The translations under genes and the position numbers were made by a program. Shown piece after piece: positions 20,255 through 28,467 of a DNA stretch of 31,636 nucleotides. The DNA is from a virus. The notes under the pieces were generated by a model that saw nothing but the letters and a program-made list of their open reading frames with translations, searched no databases and had not been told where the DNA came from. The stretch covers positions 1-31,636 of the IMG/VR virus record IMGVR_UViG_3300030380_000859; one strand, given 5' to 3'. Numbering within the stretch: position 1 is the stretch's first letter; each line of letters begins with the position of its first letter.

Positions 20255-22831
20255 ATGCTAAAACGTATAGGGGCTGAAGAAAGTGGTGAGTTTAAAGCAG
20301 TAGCCAGTGGTACGTTATCAAGTGGTAAACCTGTTGTTATAAATAGTGATGGAACTGTTAGTGTTGTTACACCAGTTGCTTCACAGCTTGGTACGCCTGT
20401 AGAGTTTGAGGGTGGATCAACACAATTTGTAGCAGCAGCCTATGATACTAGCACAGATAGAGTAGTTATAGCTTACACAGACTCAGGTAACGGTGGTTTC
20501 GGTACAGCAGTAGTTGGTACAATTAGCGGCACAAGTATAAGCTTCGGAACACCTGTAGTATTTGAAAGCGCAAATGCAGATATGATAACAGCTACTTATG
20601 ATGCTAGTAATGAAAAAATAGTTATAGCATACAGAGATGTAGGTAACTCACAACATGGTACAGCAATAGTCGGCACAGTAAGTGGCACTACTATAAGTTT
20701 TGGAACTGCTGTAGTTTTTGAAAGTGCGCAGACAGATAGAATAGCAAGTGTATATGACTCAACTTCTGAACAAGTAGTAATTGCTTACAGAGATGATGAC
20801 AATAATGATTATGGCACTGCTATTGTAGGAAAAGTAAGTGGATCATCTATAAGTTTTGGAAGTCCAACAGTATTTGAAGAAGCCAATGTTCGGTATCTTT
20901 CTATAGTGTACGATTCAAGTAATGAAAAAATTGTTATTGCCTACGAAGACATAGGTAATTCTGACAAAGGTACAGCTATTGTAGGAACTGTAAGTGGCAC
21001 TTCAATTAGTTTTGGAACTGCTGTTAAATTTAAAGATGATGCTGTAAGTCACGTAGCGGCTGCTTATGATGAAAAGAATCAGAAGGTAGTTGTAATATGG
21101 ATGGATCAAGATAATAATGATCATGGTACTGCTGTTGTAGGAACAGTAAGCGGAACCTCTATAAGTTTTGGTGGTGAAACAGTTTATGAAGCTGCAACTT
21201 CTAGGGAAAACAAAATAATATATGACCCAGCTTCTGAAAAAATATTTATAGCTTTTAGAGATGGAGGCAACTCTAATAAAGGAACTGGTATTGTAGGTAC
21301 AGTTAGTGATGCCTCTATTTCTTTTGATACTGCGTTTGTTTTTGAAGCAGGTGCAGTAGAATATTTAGCGGTAGCTAATGATCCAAGTACAGGTAAAGTT
21401 ATTATTGGCTATGAAGATGAAGGTAATTCTGACAAGGGAACTGCTGTTGTCTATTCAGTACTAGCAGCTAACGTTACTTCTAAAAACTACATTGGTATGT
21501 CGAGAGGAGGAGTTTCTGAGTCTGCACTTTCAATTGGTGCTACTTCAGTTGTTAATACAGGCACTAATGGTGGACAAGCTATTGCCTACGATACAAATAG
21601 TGACAGAGTTGTAATAGCATACAAAGATACTTCTAATGGACATGGTAAAGCAGTTGTAGGGACGGTATCTGGTAGCGGTATAAGTTTTGGTACACCAGTA
21701 ACTTTTAATGCAGCTAATACTACAGGTCTACAACCCAGTCATGGTATAGCATTTGACTCAAGTAATAACAAAGTGGTCATAGTTTATAAAGATAATGGTA
21801 ACAGCAATTATGGAACAGCTATTGTAGGCACTGTTGATCCTTCTGACAACTCTATTAGCTTTGGCAGTGAGGCGGTTTTTGAAAGTGCTCATGCGACATT
21901 TCCAACTGTAGTTTTTGACTCTAGTAACAATAAGTTTCTTATTTCGTATTCTGATGTTGGAGATAGCTCAAAAGGTAAAGCCATTGTAGGAACTGTATCA
22001 GGCACAAGTATTTCTTTTGGTTCAGCAGCAGAGTTTGAAGCTGGGGATGTAAACCATGAAACACTAATGTCAACATTTGATAGTGCTAACAATAAAGCAG
22101 TAATAGCATATAGAGATGGTGGGGATTCAAATAAAGGTAAAGCAGTAGTGGCTACAATTAGTGGAACTTCTGTGAGTTTTGGTACTCCTGTTGAGTTTAC
22201 AGAAAATGACTTTTTTCAAAGTAGCATCACGTTTGATTCAACTAGTAATAAAGTTATTATTATTTTTCCAGATCAAGGCAATTCACAGTTTGGAACTGCA
22301 AGAACAGGAACTGTATCAGGAACATCTATAAGTTTTGGAACTGCTGTAGTGTGGCATAGTGGATCAGCCCAAAGAAATAGTGTATCGTATAGCTCAACGG
22401 CTGATAAAAGTATTGTGTTTTTTAGGGACGGTGCAGCTAGTGACATAGGTAAGCTAGTAGAATTAACAGTTTCAGGAACTTCTATAACAGCTTCTTCTGC
22501 ACAACAATTTTCAGCAACTACTACCTCTGCATCAAGCTCTGTCTTTGACCCTGACAATAATGTAATTGTAAATGCTTACATTGATGAAGGTAATACAACT
22601 GACCTTGAAACGGTTCAAGTTACTGGCACGACAATTAACAGAGGTCAAGTAGCAGACGGTGGCAATGCATCAATAGACATTATAGGTTCTGTATCAGACA
22701 ATCAATTAAACCTCACTGCAGGACAACAATATTTCGTGCAGTCAGATGGGACAATAGGTGAGACAGCAGATAGCCCAAGTGTGTTGGCAGGTACAGCTAT
22801 TTCAGCAACAGAGTTGTTAGTAAAAACTTGA
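20255..22831 (+). CDS. double seven-repeat beta-propeller-like protein (paralog 3)
   Basis: This 858-residue protein has an N-cap (GTLSSGKPVVINSDGTVSVV) and a C-cap (DSPSVLAGTAISATELLVKT) matching its paralogs. Two sets of seven units lie between them, divided by NVTSKNYIG. The first set, from residue 45, is the most regular in the window, with units close to FESAxxDRIAxxYDSSNEKIVIAYRDxGNS. The second set begins near IGATSVVNTGTNGG. The D-x-G-N-S turn in each unit resembles an Asp-box position in sialidase-type propellers, but the strict Asp-box pattern is absent, so no enzyme activity is claimed. The start ATG 20255 follows the previous stop by two bases and has AAGGG upstream. Confidence 0.8.
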   Translation: MLKRIGAEESGEFKAVASGTLSSGKPVVINSDGTVSVVTPVASQLGTPVEFEGGSTQFVAAAYDTSTDRVVIAYTDSGNGGFGTAVVGTISGTSISFGTPVVFESANADMITATYDASNEKIVIAYRDVGNSQHGTAIVGTVSGTTISFGTAVVFESAQTDRIASVYDSTSEQVVIAYRDDDNNDYGTAIVGKVSGSSISFGSPTVFEEANVRYLSIVYDSSNEKIVIAYEDIGNSDKGTAIVGTVSGTSISFGTAVKFKDDAVSHVAAAYDEKNQKVVVIWMDQDNNDHGTAVVGTVSGTSISFGGETVYEAATSRENKIIYDPASEKIFIAFRDGGNSNKGTGIVGTVSDASISFDTAFVFEAGAVEYLAVANDPSTGKVIIGYEDEGNSDKGTAVVYSVLAANVTSKNYIGMSRGGVSESALSIGATSVVNTGTNGGQAIAYDTNSDRVVIAYKDTSNGHGKAVVGTVSGSGISFGTPVTFNAANTTGLQPSHGIAFDSSNNKVVIVYKDNGNSNYGTAIVGTVDPSDNSISFGSEAVFESAHATFPTVVFDSSNNKFLISYSDVGDSSKGKAIVGTVSGTSISFGSAAEFEAGDVNHETLMSTFDSANNKAVIAYRDGGDSNKGKAVVATISGTSVSFGTPVEFTENDFFQSSITFDSTSNKVIIIFPDQGNSQFGTARTGTVSGTSISFGTAVVWHSGSAQRNSVSYSSTADKSIVFFRDGAASDIGKLVELTVSGTSITASSAQQFSATTTSASSSVFDPDNNVIVNAYIDEGNTTDLETVQVTGTTINRGQVADGGNASIDIIGSVSDNQLNLTAGQQYFVQSDGTIGETADSPSVLAGTAISATELLVKT
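20387..21495 (+). repeat. first seven-unit array of paralog 3
   Basis: Seven propeller-like coding units of about 155 bp, the most regular copies in the window, end at the NVTSKNYIG linker. Confidence 0.75.
21530..22640 (+). repeat. second seven-unit array of paralog 3
   Basis: Seven further propeller-like coding units; the second ends in VDPSDNSISFG. The last two units drift towards a Ser/Thr-rich form before the C-terminal cap. Confidence 0.75.
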
Positions 22832-22844
22832 CATTTAAAGGTAA

Positions 22845-23111
22845 ATGAGTTTAACTATGAGTGATATTAAACTATCTCCAGAAGAATTAGAAGAGATGCT
22901 AGATAACGCAGCTAGACGTGGTGCTAAAGAGGCACTGCGTTCTATTGGGTTACTTGATAATGATGCTCAAAAAGATATACTAGAGATGCGTAACTTAATA
23001 GAAGCATGGCGTGATACACGTAGATCAATATGGTCTACCGTAGTCAAATTAGCTACCGTTGGAGTCCTGACATTTATTGCAGGTGCGGTATGGATGACAA
23101 TGGGTAAGTAA
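22845..23111 (+). CDS. small membrane protein, DUF6127-like, possible holin
   Basis: This is an 88-residue protein. Residues 9-55 are charged helix (LSPEELEEMLDNAARRGAKE, then ALRSIGLLDNDAQKDILEMR). LIEAWRDTRRS (51-61) precedes one hydrophobic segment (about 64-84), which is followed by a very short tail. The RRGAKEALRSIGL and RNLIEAWRDT pattern recalls DUF6127, known in roseobacter phages; this is from memory. The single C-terminal membrane segment with a cytoplasmic helical body suits a holin-like or membrane-adaptor role. The start ATG 22845 has AAAGG 5 bases upstream; an inner ATG at 22857 has no such site. It precedes the ejection and lysis genes. Confidence 0.75.
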   Translation: MSLTMSDIKLSPEELEEMLDNAARRGAKEALRSIGLLDNDAQKDILEMRNLIEAWRDTRRSIWSTVVKLATVGVLTFIAGAVWMTMGK

Positions 23112-23121
23112 GGAATAAGGT

Positions 23122-26100
23122 ATGTCCACAGTAGATTTAAATAATGTTCAATCAGATTATTTCAAAAGTGAAGGAGGTTTTACAACTTCTGCAAGAAATA
23201 TAAATGATTTATCTGATGTAGATAAACAGGTTATTATAAATTCAGATAAACATGATACTTTAGCTGATGGTACAATTGTATTTGTAGATAAGGATGGTAG
23301 CACACAAATTGCATACGGCTCTGGTTCAGATAGTCTAGCTGTAGATAGTTCTCAATTTGATCAAGCGACTGTTCAAAAACTTGCAGATATGACTTACCTT
23401 TCTCAAAATACTGGAGTTAACAGTGCAGACTTAGCTGCCGTTTATCAAGAACTTGGGTTTACTGGCACAGATTATGAACAGAATGCAAAAAAAGATGCCC
23501 TACTTCTACAGTTTGGTTACACACCAGGTAACAATGAAAAATTTTATGGCTCTAATTCTGCTGTAGATAGAGGAGCACAGATACTTAAAGATCGTTGGGC
23601 ACAAGCACCGACTGATTCTGACTTAATAGCTGCAGGTTTAAATCCTGATGATTATGTAGTTACTAATAATAATGTTGCTAATCAAGAGTATTTGTATAAT
23701 CAGCTTGCAGGGACTGGCGCAACAACAGCCGCAAGCTTTGCAAATCTTAACGCAGGGCAAACAGCAGAAAGTAATAGAAAATATTTCGATGAAGTACTTA
23801 CAAAAGAAGGAACAAATACATTTTGGAATCAGTTTGAAAGCCCCTCCGCTGCTGCGCTTGATATGTTGGAGTGGGACTTAGTTAAAAAACAAGTACAAGA
23901 GACACTGCCTGGTTCACCTAATACGGCTGGTTCCATATCTACTATTTCTGGTGCAGCAATACAACCTGGATATGCTGACGTAATCCCTCCTGTAGGCGGT
24001 TACATAACACCTAAAGCAAACATACCAGACTCTTATAGAAATTTTACTCCTGCTGCACCTCCAGCCGCTATGACTCCTACTTCAGGTACGCAAGCTATGA
24101 ATGTACCTACTTATCAAAACTTATTTACTAATCAAGTGGGTCAGTTTGTAGATAGAGCAGACGCACAACAATCTTATTACCAACCTCAAACTATGCAAGA
24201 AAAAATGCAGCAGGGTGGTACAGCACCAGGACAGATTGAAACACGTTTATTTCGTAATGCTCAAGGTATGTCAATGTACATTACTTTTGTAGGAGGTGTT
24301 CCTCAACAGTACATACCTCCTGGTTATTTCCAAGTAGATAATCCTGCTGCGCCAACACAATCTGCTACAGTTGCTCAGGCCGCATCTCCTTTACCTTATA
24401 ATATGAATCAGGGTGGAACTGTTCCTAAAAACACCACAATAGCAGGGCAACCCCACAGCCTCGCTTATATTAATCCTGACGAAGCAAAATTACTCAAACA
24501 AGTAGGGGGTTCAGGCAAACCTTCTTATGGTGGAATCCCTGCTTATAACACAGACGCAGATGCAGACGCAGATGCAGATGATGGTACAGACGATGCAACA
24601 ACTGCTGTACAACAAGGTCAAGATTTAACTGTTGGTGCAAGGATTGCTGGAAATCAAGCTGATGCTATAGTACAAGCACAACGAAATTTGTTAGCTAATG
24701 CTTTTGGTAATCAAGCAGGTAACGTTGCGGCTACACAAGTTTCTACATTACAACCAGAAGCAATAGCAGGTAGTGTTATAGAATCCACTGCAGGTAGAGC
24801 CGTAGATGTAGCACCAATAGTAACTACACCTGCACAAGTAGGTCAAGTATTACAAGCAGACCCAGTAAGTGCAACAACTACACCTGCAGGTTCTGTGGCT
24901 GCACAGACTGCTGTAGGAGATATAAGAAAAGAAACTGCTAAACTAACAGCTAAAACAGGTGCTCCTACAGACACAATAACTGCACAGCAACAAACTGGAT
25001 CAGCCCTTGATGAAATTAAAGCTGTGCAAGGCACTGCTATAAAAATAAATGGACCTGCAGGAAGGCAGATACAAACTGATCCTGTTACAGGTGCAAGTGA
25101 AATAATATCTGGTGCTGCTAATGCTCACACTGCAGCAACATTTTCTGAAGCAATACAACACGCTGAAGCTACACCAAGTAGACAGGCAACAGTTGCAGGT
25201 CAGCTAGAAGCATTGATGGCTGACTTTGAGGGTGGTGAGACACCTGCTTGGGCTGCTGGATCTATGCGTACCGCAATGGCTACACTCTCTGCTCGTGGTT
25301 TAGGTGCGTCTAGTCTAGCAGGTCAGGCTGTCATACAAGCTGCAATGGAAGCTGCTTTACCAATTGCACAAATGGATGCTCAGACTATGGCACAGTTTGA
25401 GGCACAGAACCTGTCAAACAGACAACAACGTGCAATGCTTGCAGCGCAGCAACGTGCTACATTTATAGGTCAAGAGTTTGATCAAGCATTCCAAGCTCGT
25501 GTATCTAATGCTGCAAAGATCAGCGATATAGCTAATATGAACTTTACGGCTGAACAACAGATAGCCCTAGAAGATTCTCGTGCTGCAAATACTATGGAGT
25601 TAAGTAACTTATCTAATAGTCAAGCTGTAGTTATGGCACAGGCTGCTGCATTAGCTAACATAGATATGGCTAACTTGAACAATAGACAACAAGCTGAAGT
25701 ACAGAATGCACAGAACTTTTTACAGATGGATATGTCTAACCTTTCTAACCAACAGCAAGCTGCTATGTTTAAGTCTCAACAGAATGTACAAGCTTTGTTT
25801 ACAGATCAAGCAGCAGAAAATGCGGCACAACAATTTAATGCTACAAGCGAAAATCAAACACAACAGTTTTTTAATAATTTAGCATCTCAAACCTCACAGT
25901 TTAATGCTTCTCAAGCTAACGCTATGCAACAATTTAATGCGGATCAAGCTAATACTTTGTTAGAGTTTAACGCTGATCTACAATCTGCTCGTGAAATGTT
26001 TAATGCACAGAACTATCTAACTGTTGCACAGGCTAATGCCCAATGGAGACAGGCTGTACAGACTATGAACACTGCTGCAATAAACGCTTCAAATATGGAA

Positions 26101-26364
26101 TATGCTAAACAAGTAAATAATTTATCTCAGGCTGCATTAGATCAAATATGGATGCGAGATAGAGATATAATGGATTACGCTTGGCGATCAGCAGAAAGCT
26201 CTCTTGATAGACAAAAAAGTATTTTGATTGCGGAGATGCAAGCTCAGGCGCAAATAGATCAAGCTAAAGGTAGTGCATTAGGTAAACTATTTTCAATAGG
26301 TGGTAACTATCTTATGGCTGGCTTATTTCCAGACCAAGCAAAAATAATATTAGGTATTCAATAA
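23122..26364 (+). CDS. large putative internal virion / ejection protein with hendecad repeats
   Basis: This is a 1080-residue protein. The N-terminal 250 residues look globular (SDYFKSEGGFTTSARNINDL, then DGTIVFVDKDGSTQIAYGSG). A Pro/Gln/Gly-rich middle includes GGTVPKNTTIAGQPHSLAYI and an Asp-Ala run (DADADADADD, residues 478-487). Residues about 490-740 are Ala/Thr/Gln-rich. Residues 763-968 form 11-residue repeats, then a helical C-terminus ends with a hydrophobic patch (NYLMAGLF). Such long Ala/Gln-rich helical proteins downstream of tail genes are typical of internal or ejection proteins of short-tailed phages. No lytic motif is visible. This role is inference from composition and place. 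Confidence 0.7.
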   Translation: MSTVDLNNVQSDYFKSEGGFTTSARNINDLSDVDKQVIINSDKHDTLADGTIVFVDKDGSTQIAYGSGSDSLAVDSSQFDQATVQKLADMTYLSQNTGVNSADLAAVYQELGFTGTDYEQNAKKDALLLQFGYTPGNNEKFYGSNSAVDRGAQILKDRWAQAPTDSDLIAAGLNPDDYVVTNNNVANQEYLYNQLAGTGATTAASFANLNAGQTAESNRKYFDEVLTKEGTNTFWNQFESPSAAALDMLEWDLVKKQVQETLPGSPNTAGSISTISGAAIQPGYADVIPPVGGYITPKANIPDSYRNFTPAAPPAAMTPTSGTQAMNVPTYQNLFTNQVGQFVDRADAQQSYYQPQTMQEKMQQGGTAPGQIETRLFRNAQGMSMYITFVGGVPQQYIPPGYFQVDNPAAPTQSATVAQAASPLPYNMNQGGTVPKNTTIAGQPHSLAYINPDEAKLLKQVGGSGKPSYGGIPAYNTDADADADADDGTDDATTAVQQGQDLTVGARIAGNQADAIVQAQRNLLANAFGNQAGNVAATQVSTLQPEAIAGSVIESTAGRAVDVAPIVTTPAQVGQVLQADPVSATTTPAGSVAAQTAVGDIRKETAKLTAKTGAPTDTITAQQQTGSALDEIKAVQGTAIKINGPAGRQIQTDPVTGASEIISGAANAHTAATFSEAIQHAEATPSRQATVAGQLEALMADFEGGETPAWAAGSMRTAMATLSARGLGASSLAGQAVIQAAMEAALPIAQMDAQTMAQFEAQNLSNRQQRAMLAAQQRATFIGQEFDQAFQARVSNAAKISDIANMNFTAEQQIALEDSRAANTMELSNLSNSQAVVMAQAAALANIDMANLNNRQQAEVQNAQNFLQMDMSNLSNQQQAAMFKSQQNVQALFTDQAAENAAQQFNATSENQTQQFFNNLASQTSQFNASQANAMQQFNADQANTLLEFNADLQSAREMFNAQNYLTVAQANAQWRQAVQTMNTAAINASNMEYAKQVNNLSQAALDQIWMRDRDIMDYAWRSAESSLDRQKSILIAEMQAQAQIDQAKGSALGKLFSIGGNYLMAGLFPDQAKIILGIQ
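24553..24579 (+). repeat. GAYGCA hexanucleotide run
   Basis: GAC/GAT and GCA codons alternate in a short in-frame hexanucleotide run encoding repeated Asp-Ala. It lies in a linker, where length change by slippage in 6-bp steps would be tolerated. Confidence 0.7.
25408..26025 (+). repeat. 11-residue (hendecad) coding repeats
   Basis: From residue 763, twelve hendecads appear as six 22-residue blocks beginning NLSNRQQ, EFDQAFQ, NFTAEQQ, NLSNSQA, NLNNRQQ and NLSNQQQ. After an 8-residue break, six more follow (QQFNATSENQT, QQFFNNLASQT, SQFNASQANAM, QQFNADQANTL, LEFNADLQSAR, EMFNAQNYLTV). Eleven-residue periodicity suits a right-handed coiled coil. Confidence 0.8.
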
Positions 26365-26374
26365 GGACGTAAAT

Positions 26375-27460
26375 ATGTTTAGTAGGATGAATAATAGAGA
26401 TACTTTATCTCCAGATGAACTAGTAAAATTCTTTTTATCTAGACAAAAAAGAGCAGATCTTAATAAGACTGAAGAAGATACGCCTAATGGGTTGATGCAA
26501 GAGGATATAATTGTAGAGCCATTAGAAGATCAAGAAAGCGAAGATACTTTAGACTTTCTTCAAAGAATGATTATGAGTCAATCAGGTAAAGTTGCAGAAG
26601 CTAAAGAAACTTTAGGGGAGCAGCTTGCAGATATAAAAGAAAAGGCTTTAGCTAATATAGACAATATAAAAAATACACAGCTAAAGTCTGGGCCTAATCC
26701 TTTTATAGGCGGTCCTCTTTCTCCAATGTTAACTGAAGAGGGAGTAGAGCAAGAGGTAGAGAAGATTGTTGATCCAATGTTAAGAGATCCTAAGATACTT
26801 GATATACCGCCTAAACTATTTGATGAGTCGGCACAACAAACAGAGGAGGCGCTTACAGTTGAAGAAGTTTCTGATATTGCTAGTGATGCTATCGATGCTG
26901 CCCCTGATGCTGATGAGGTGCAGCCTACAGATGGGAAAGTCATTGATTTAAATAAAGAACTAGATGCTATTTTAATTGCAGAAGGAGGCTACCAAAATGA
27001 TAAGGATGACTCAGGTAATTATGTTAATGGCGTATTAATAGGCACTAATAGGGGTGTAACACCTGCTGCTTTAGCGAAGCATAGAGGTGTAAAAGTTTCT
27101 TCTATAACTGTTGAAGATATTAAGAATGTAACTGAACAAGAAGCTAGAGACATATTTAAAGAAGAGTATTTTTATAAGCCTAAACTAGATAAGTTACCTA
27201 TGGATTTGCAAGCATCTGTTTTTGATATGCAAATAAACTCAGGATCTAATGCTATAAAAATATTACAAAAACTTGTTGGTACAAAGCAAGATGGTATTAT
27301 AGGCCCAAAAACATTAAAGGCGTTAGAAGATAATCCAGTAAGTGTAAATGAATATGCTGATGCTCGAATAGAGTACTACAATAAAGTTGTAACTAAGAGT
27401 CCTGAAAAGAAAAAGTTTTTATCAGGTTGGACAAGTAGAGCTAATAGCTATAAGGTATAG
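26375..27460 (+). CDS. GH108 lysozyme with PG-binding region and acidic N-terminal extension
   Basis: This 361-residue protein is an N-acetylmuramidase-type peptidoglycan hydrolase. The glycoside hydrolase 108 part begins near residue 190 and has the catalytic EGGY motif at 203-206 (E203) followed by NDKDDSGN and NRGVTPAAL. A C-terminal part resembling PG_binding_3 (about 268-361) contains FDMQINSGSNAIKILQKLV and DGIIGPKTLKAL. The first 185 residues are an acidic, low-complexity extension with helical parts and no signal peptide. Ordinary phage endolysins of this family lack such an extension, so attachment to the virion or to the ejection proteins is possible. It is followed four bases later by the holin-like gene, which supports a lysis role. 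The two roles are not exclusive. Confidence 0.85.
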   Translation: MFSRMNNRDTLSPDELVKFFLSRQKRADLNKTEEDTPNGLMQEDIIVEPLEDQESEDTLDFLQRMIMSQSGKVAEAKETLGEQLADIKEKALANIDNIKNTQLKSGPNPFIGGPLSPMLTEEGVEQEVEKIVDPMLRDPKILDIPPKLFDESAQQTEEALTVEEVSDIASDAIDAAPDADEVQPTDGKVIDLNKELDAILIAEGGYQNDKDDSGNYVNGVLIGTNRGVTPAALAKHRGVKVSSITVEDIKNVTEQEARDIFKEEYFYKPKLDKLPMDLQASVFDMQINSGSNAIKILQKLVGTKQDGIIGPKTLKALEDNPVSVNEYADARIEYYNKVVTKSPEKKKFLSGWTSRANSYKV

Positions 27461-27463
27461 ATA

Positions 27464-27907
27464 ATGTTTGGATTACCACTAGAACTAATCACCATGTTGT
27501 TCTCCACCGTGCTAGGTGGGGTAATGTCTATTTGGGGGCAGTCAATAAAAGCTAAACAAGCACAGAATGACATGCTCATGGAACGTGCTAATTTTAGAAA
27601 GAACGCAGTTAAAGAAGCTCGTGATGCAGGTAAGAATGATTCACACTTTGCATGGACACGTAGACTCATAGCTTTATCTGCTGTGTTCTCTATAATTGTA
27701 TTGCCAAAGCTAGTTGCTGTATGGTATCCTGAAGTGAGTGTGTATGTAGGATACACCGAAGCCACTGGCGGTTTTATGAGTTGGTTGTTTGGACCAGAGG
27801 AAGCTATACAGTGGAAGATGGCACAGGGCTTTGTAATCACACCACTAGACACACACATTGTATCAGCCATAGTAGGATTATACTTTGGCGCTGGATTTAC
27901 TAAATAG
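27464..27907 (+). CDS. holin-like membrane protein (GTA_holin_3TM type)
   Basis: This 147-residue protein has three hydrophobic segments: about 4-24 (PLELITMLFSTVLGGVMSIW), 68-87 (LIALSAVFSIIVLPKLVAVW) and 125-144 (ITPLDTHIVSAIVGLYFGAG). A charged helix (about 25-65) lies between the first two. The pattern, including AWTRR before the second segment, recalls the three-TM holin family linked to gene-transfer agents and marine phages; the family name is from memory. It directly follows the GH108 lysozyme, the usual holin-endolysin pairing. Holins make the inner-membrane hole that ends the infection. Confidence is fair for membrane protein, lower for exact holin family. Confidence 0.75.
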   Translation: MFGLPLELITMLFSTVLGGVMSIWGQSIKAKQAQNDMLMERANFRKNAVKEARDAGKNDSHFAWTRRLIALSAVFSIIVLPKLVAVWYPEVSVYVGYTEATGGFMSWLFGPEEAIQWKMAQGFVITPLDTHIVSAIVGLYFGAGFTK

Positions 27908-27918
27908 GAAATAATAAA

Positions 27919-28467
27919 ATGGTTCACCCACTAGAAGCACCAATACCAGGACAGTCTTTAACATCACAGCCTAAGAACGTACCTTGGGAATATCCTGCAA
28001 GAATAACAGAACCTATGGACGCACTAGAGTTCCATATGAAGCAACTGACAGATGAAAATACTGTAGACAACATAATGGAGATGTTAGAGGTAGGTATACC
28101 TGTTTCAGTCATAGCTAGTTCTATGCTTACAGTAGCTGTAATGGATGGCGAACATTCTATAGATGTAAAGCTTATAATAAAACCTTTTGTAGAGGATCAC
28201 ATTAAATCTTTAGCAGAGGTAACAGGAATAGACTATAAGATGTCAATGCGTGATTACGATGATACAACTGAGGCAGATAAACAACGTAAAGCTAGTGTGT
28301 TAGAAGCTAAGATTAGAAACATGACAGAAAAAGTACAGCCTAGCACTATGGATGAAGGTGATAGAATAACAGAACAAGCACAACAAGAGTTGATGAAAAC
28401 TGAAGAACCTGAAACAGAGGCTATGCCTACTGAGCCAAAAGGTCTTATGTCTAAGGAGAATATGTAA
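27919..28467 (+). CDS. conserved marine-phage protein, 182 aa
   Basis: The N-terminus (MVHPLEAPIPGQSLTSQPKN, then VPWEYP) is a pattern I recall from a family widespread in marine phages, including cyanophages; the function is unknown. The middle has ENTVDNIMEMLEVGIPVSVI and a hydrophobic but short VIASSMLTVAVM stretch, then DVKLIIKPFVEDHIKSLAEV. The C-terminal third is charged and disordered-looking (MTEPKG-type tail). A ribosome binding site of GGAAATAA type is weak. It overlaps the next gene by one base (TAATG at 28465-28469). Place among internal virion genes suggests a virion component, but the sequence does not prove this. Confidence 0.78.
   Translation: MVHPLEAPIPGQSLTSQPKNVPWEYPARITEPMDALEFHMKQLTDENTVDNIMEMLEVGIPVSVIASSMLTVAVMDGEHSIDVKLIIKPFVEDHIKSLAEVTGIDYKMSMRDYDDTTEADKQRKASVLEAKIRNMTEKVQPSTMDEGDRITEQAQQELMKTEEPETEAMPTEPKGLMSKENM

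Noticed and set aside
15868-22831. CRISPR or noncoding tandem repeats
   Set aside because: The repeats are about 150 bp, in frame, vary at synonymous sites and encode protein units; there are no spacers or palindromic direct repeats.
15868-22831. Diversity-generating retroelement target
   Set aside because: No template repeat, reverse transcriptase or adenine-biased variable region was seen in this window. The repeats vary throughout, not at one C-terminal patch. It could only be reopened by finding such parts outside the window.
20255-22831. Sialidase or other glycosidase activity of the propeller proteins
   Set aside because: The D-x-G-N-S turns resemble an Asp-box position, but the strict motif and the arginine triad of sialidases are not apparent.
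22828-22850. TTGACA before the 88-aa membrane gene as a promoter
   Set aside because: The downstream region has only weak -10 matches (TTAACT, TAACTA) at 17-18 bases, so the hexamer alone is not enough.
23672-23881. 69-codon + strand ORF inside the 1080-aa gene
   Set aside because: Out of frame inside a well-supported gene, with no ribosome binding site and no recognisable protein pattern.
27448-27927. 159-codon ORF on the - strand
   Set aside because: It lies wholly opposite the holin-like gene, has no ribosome binding site and reads as non-natural sequence; all supported genes are on the + strand.
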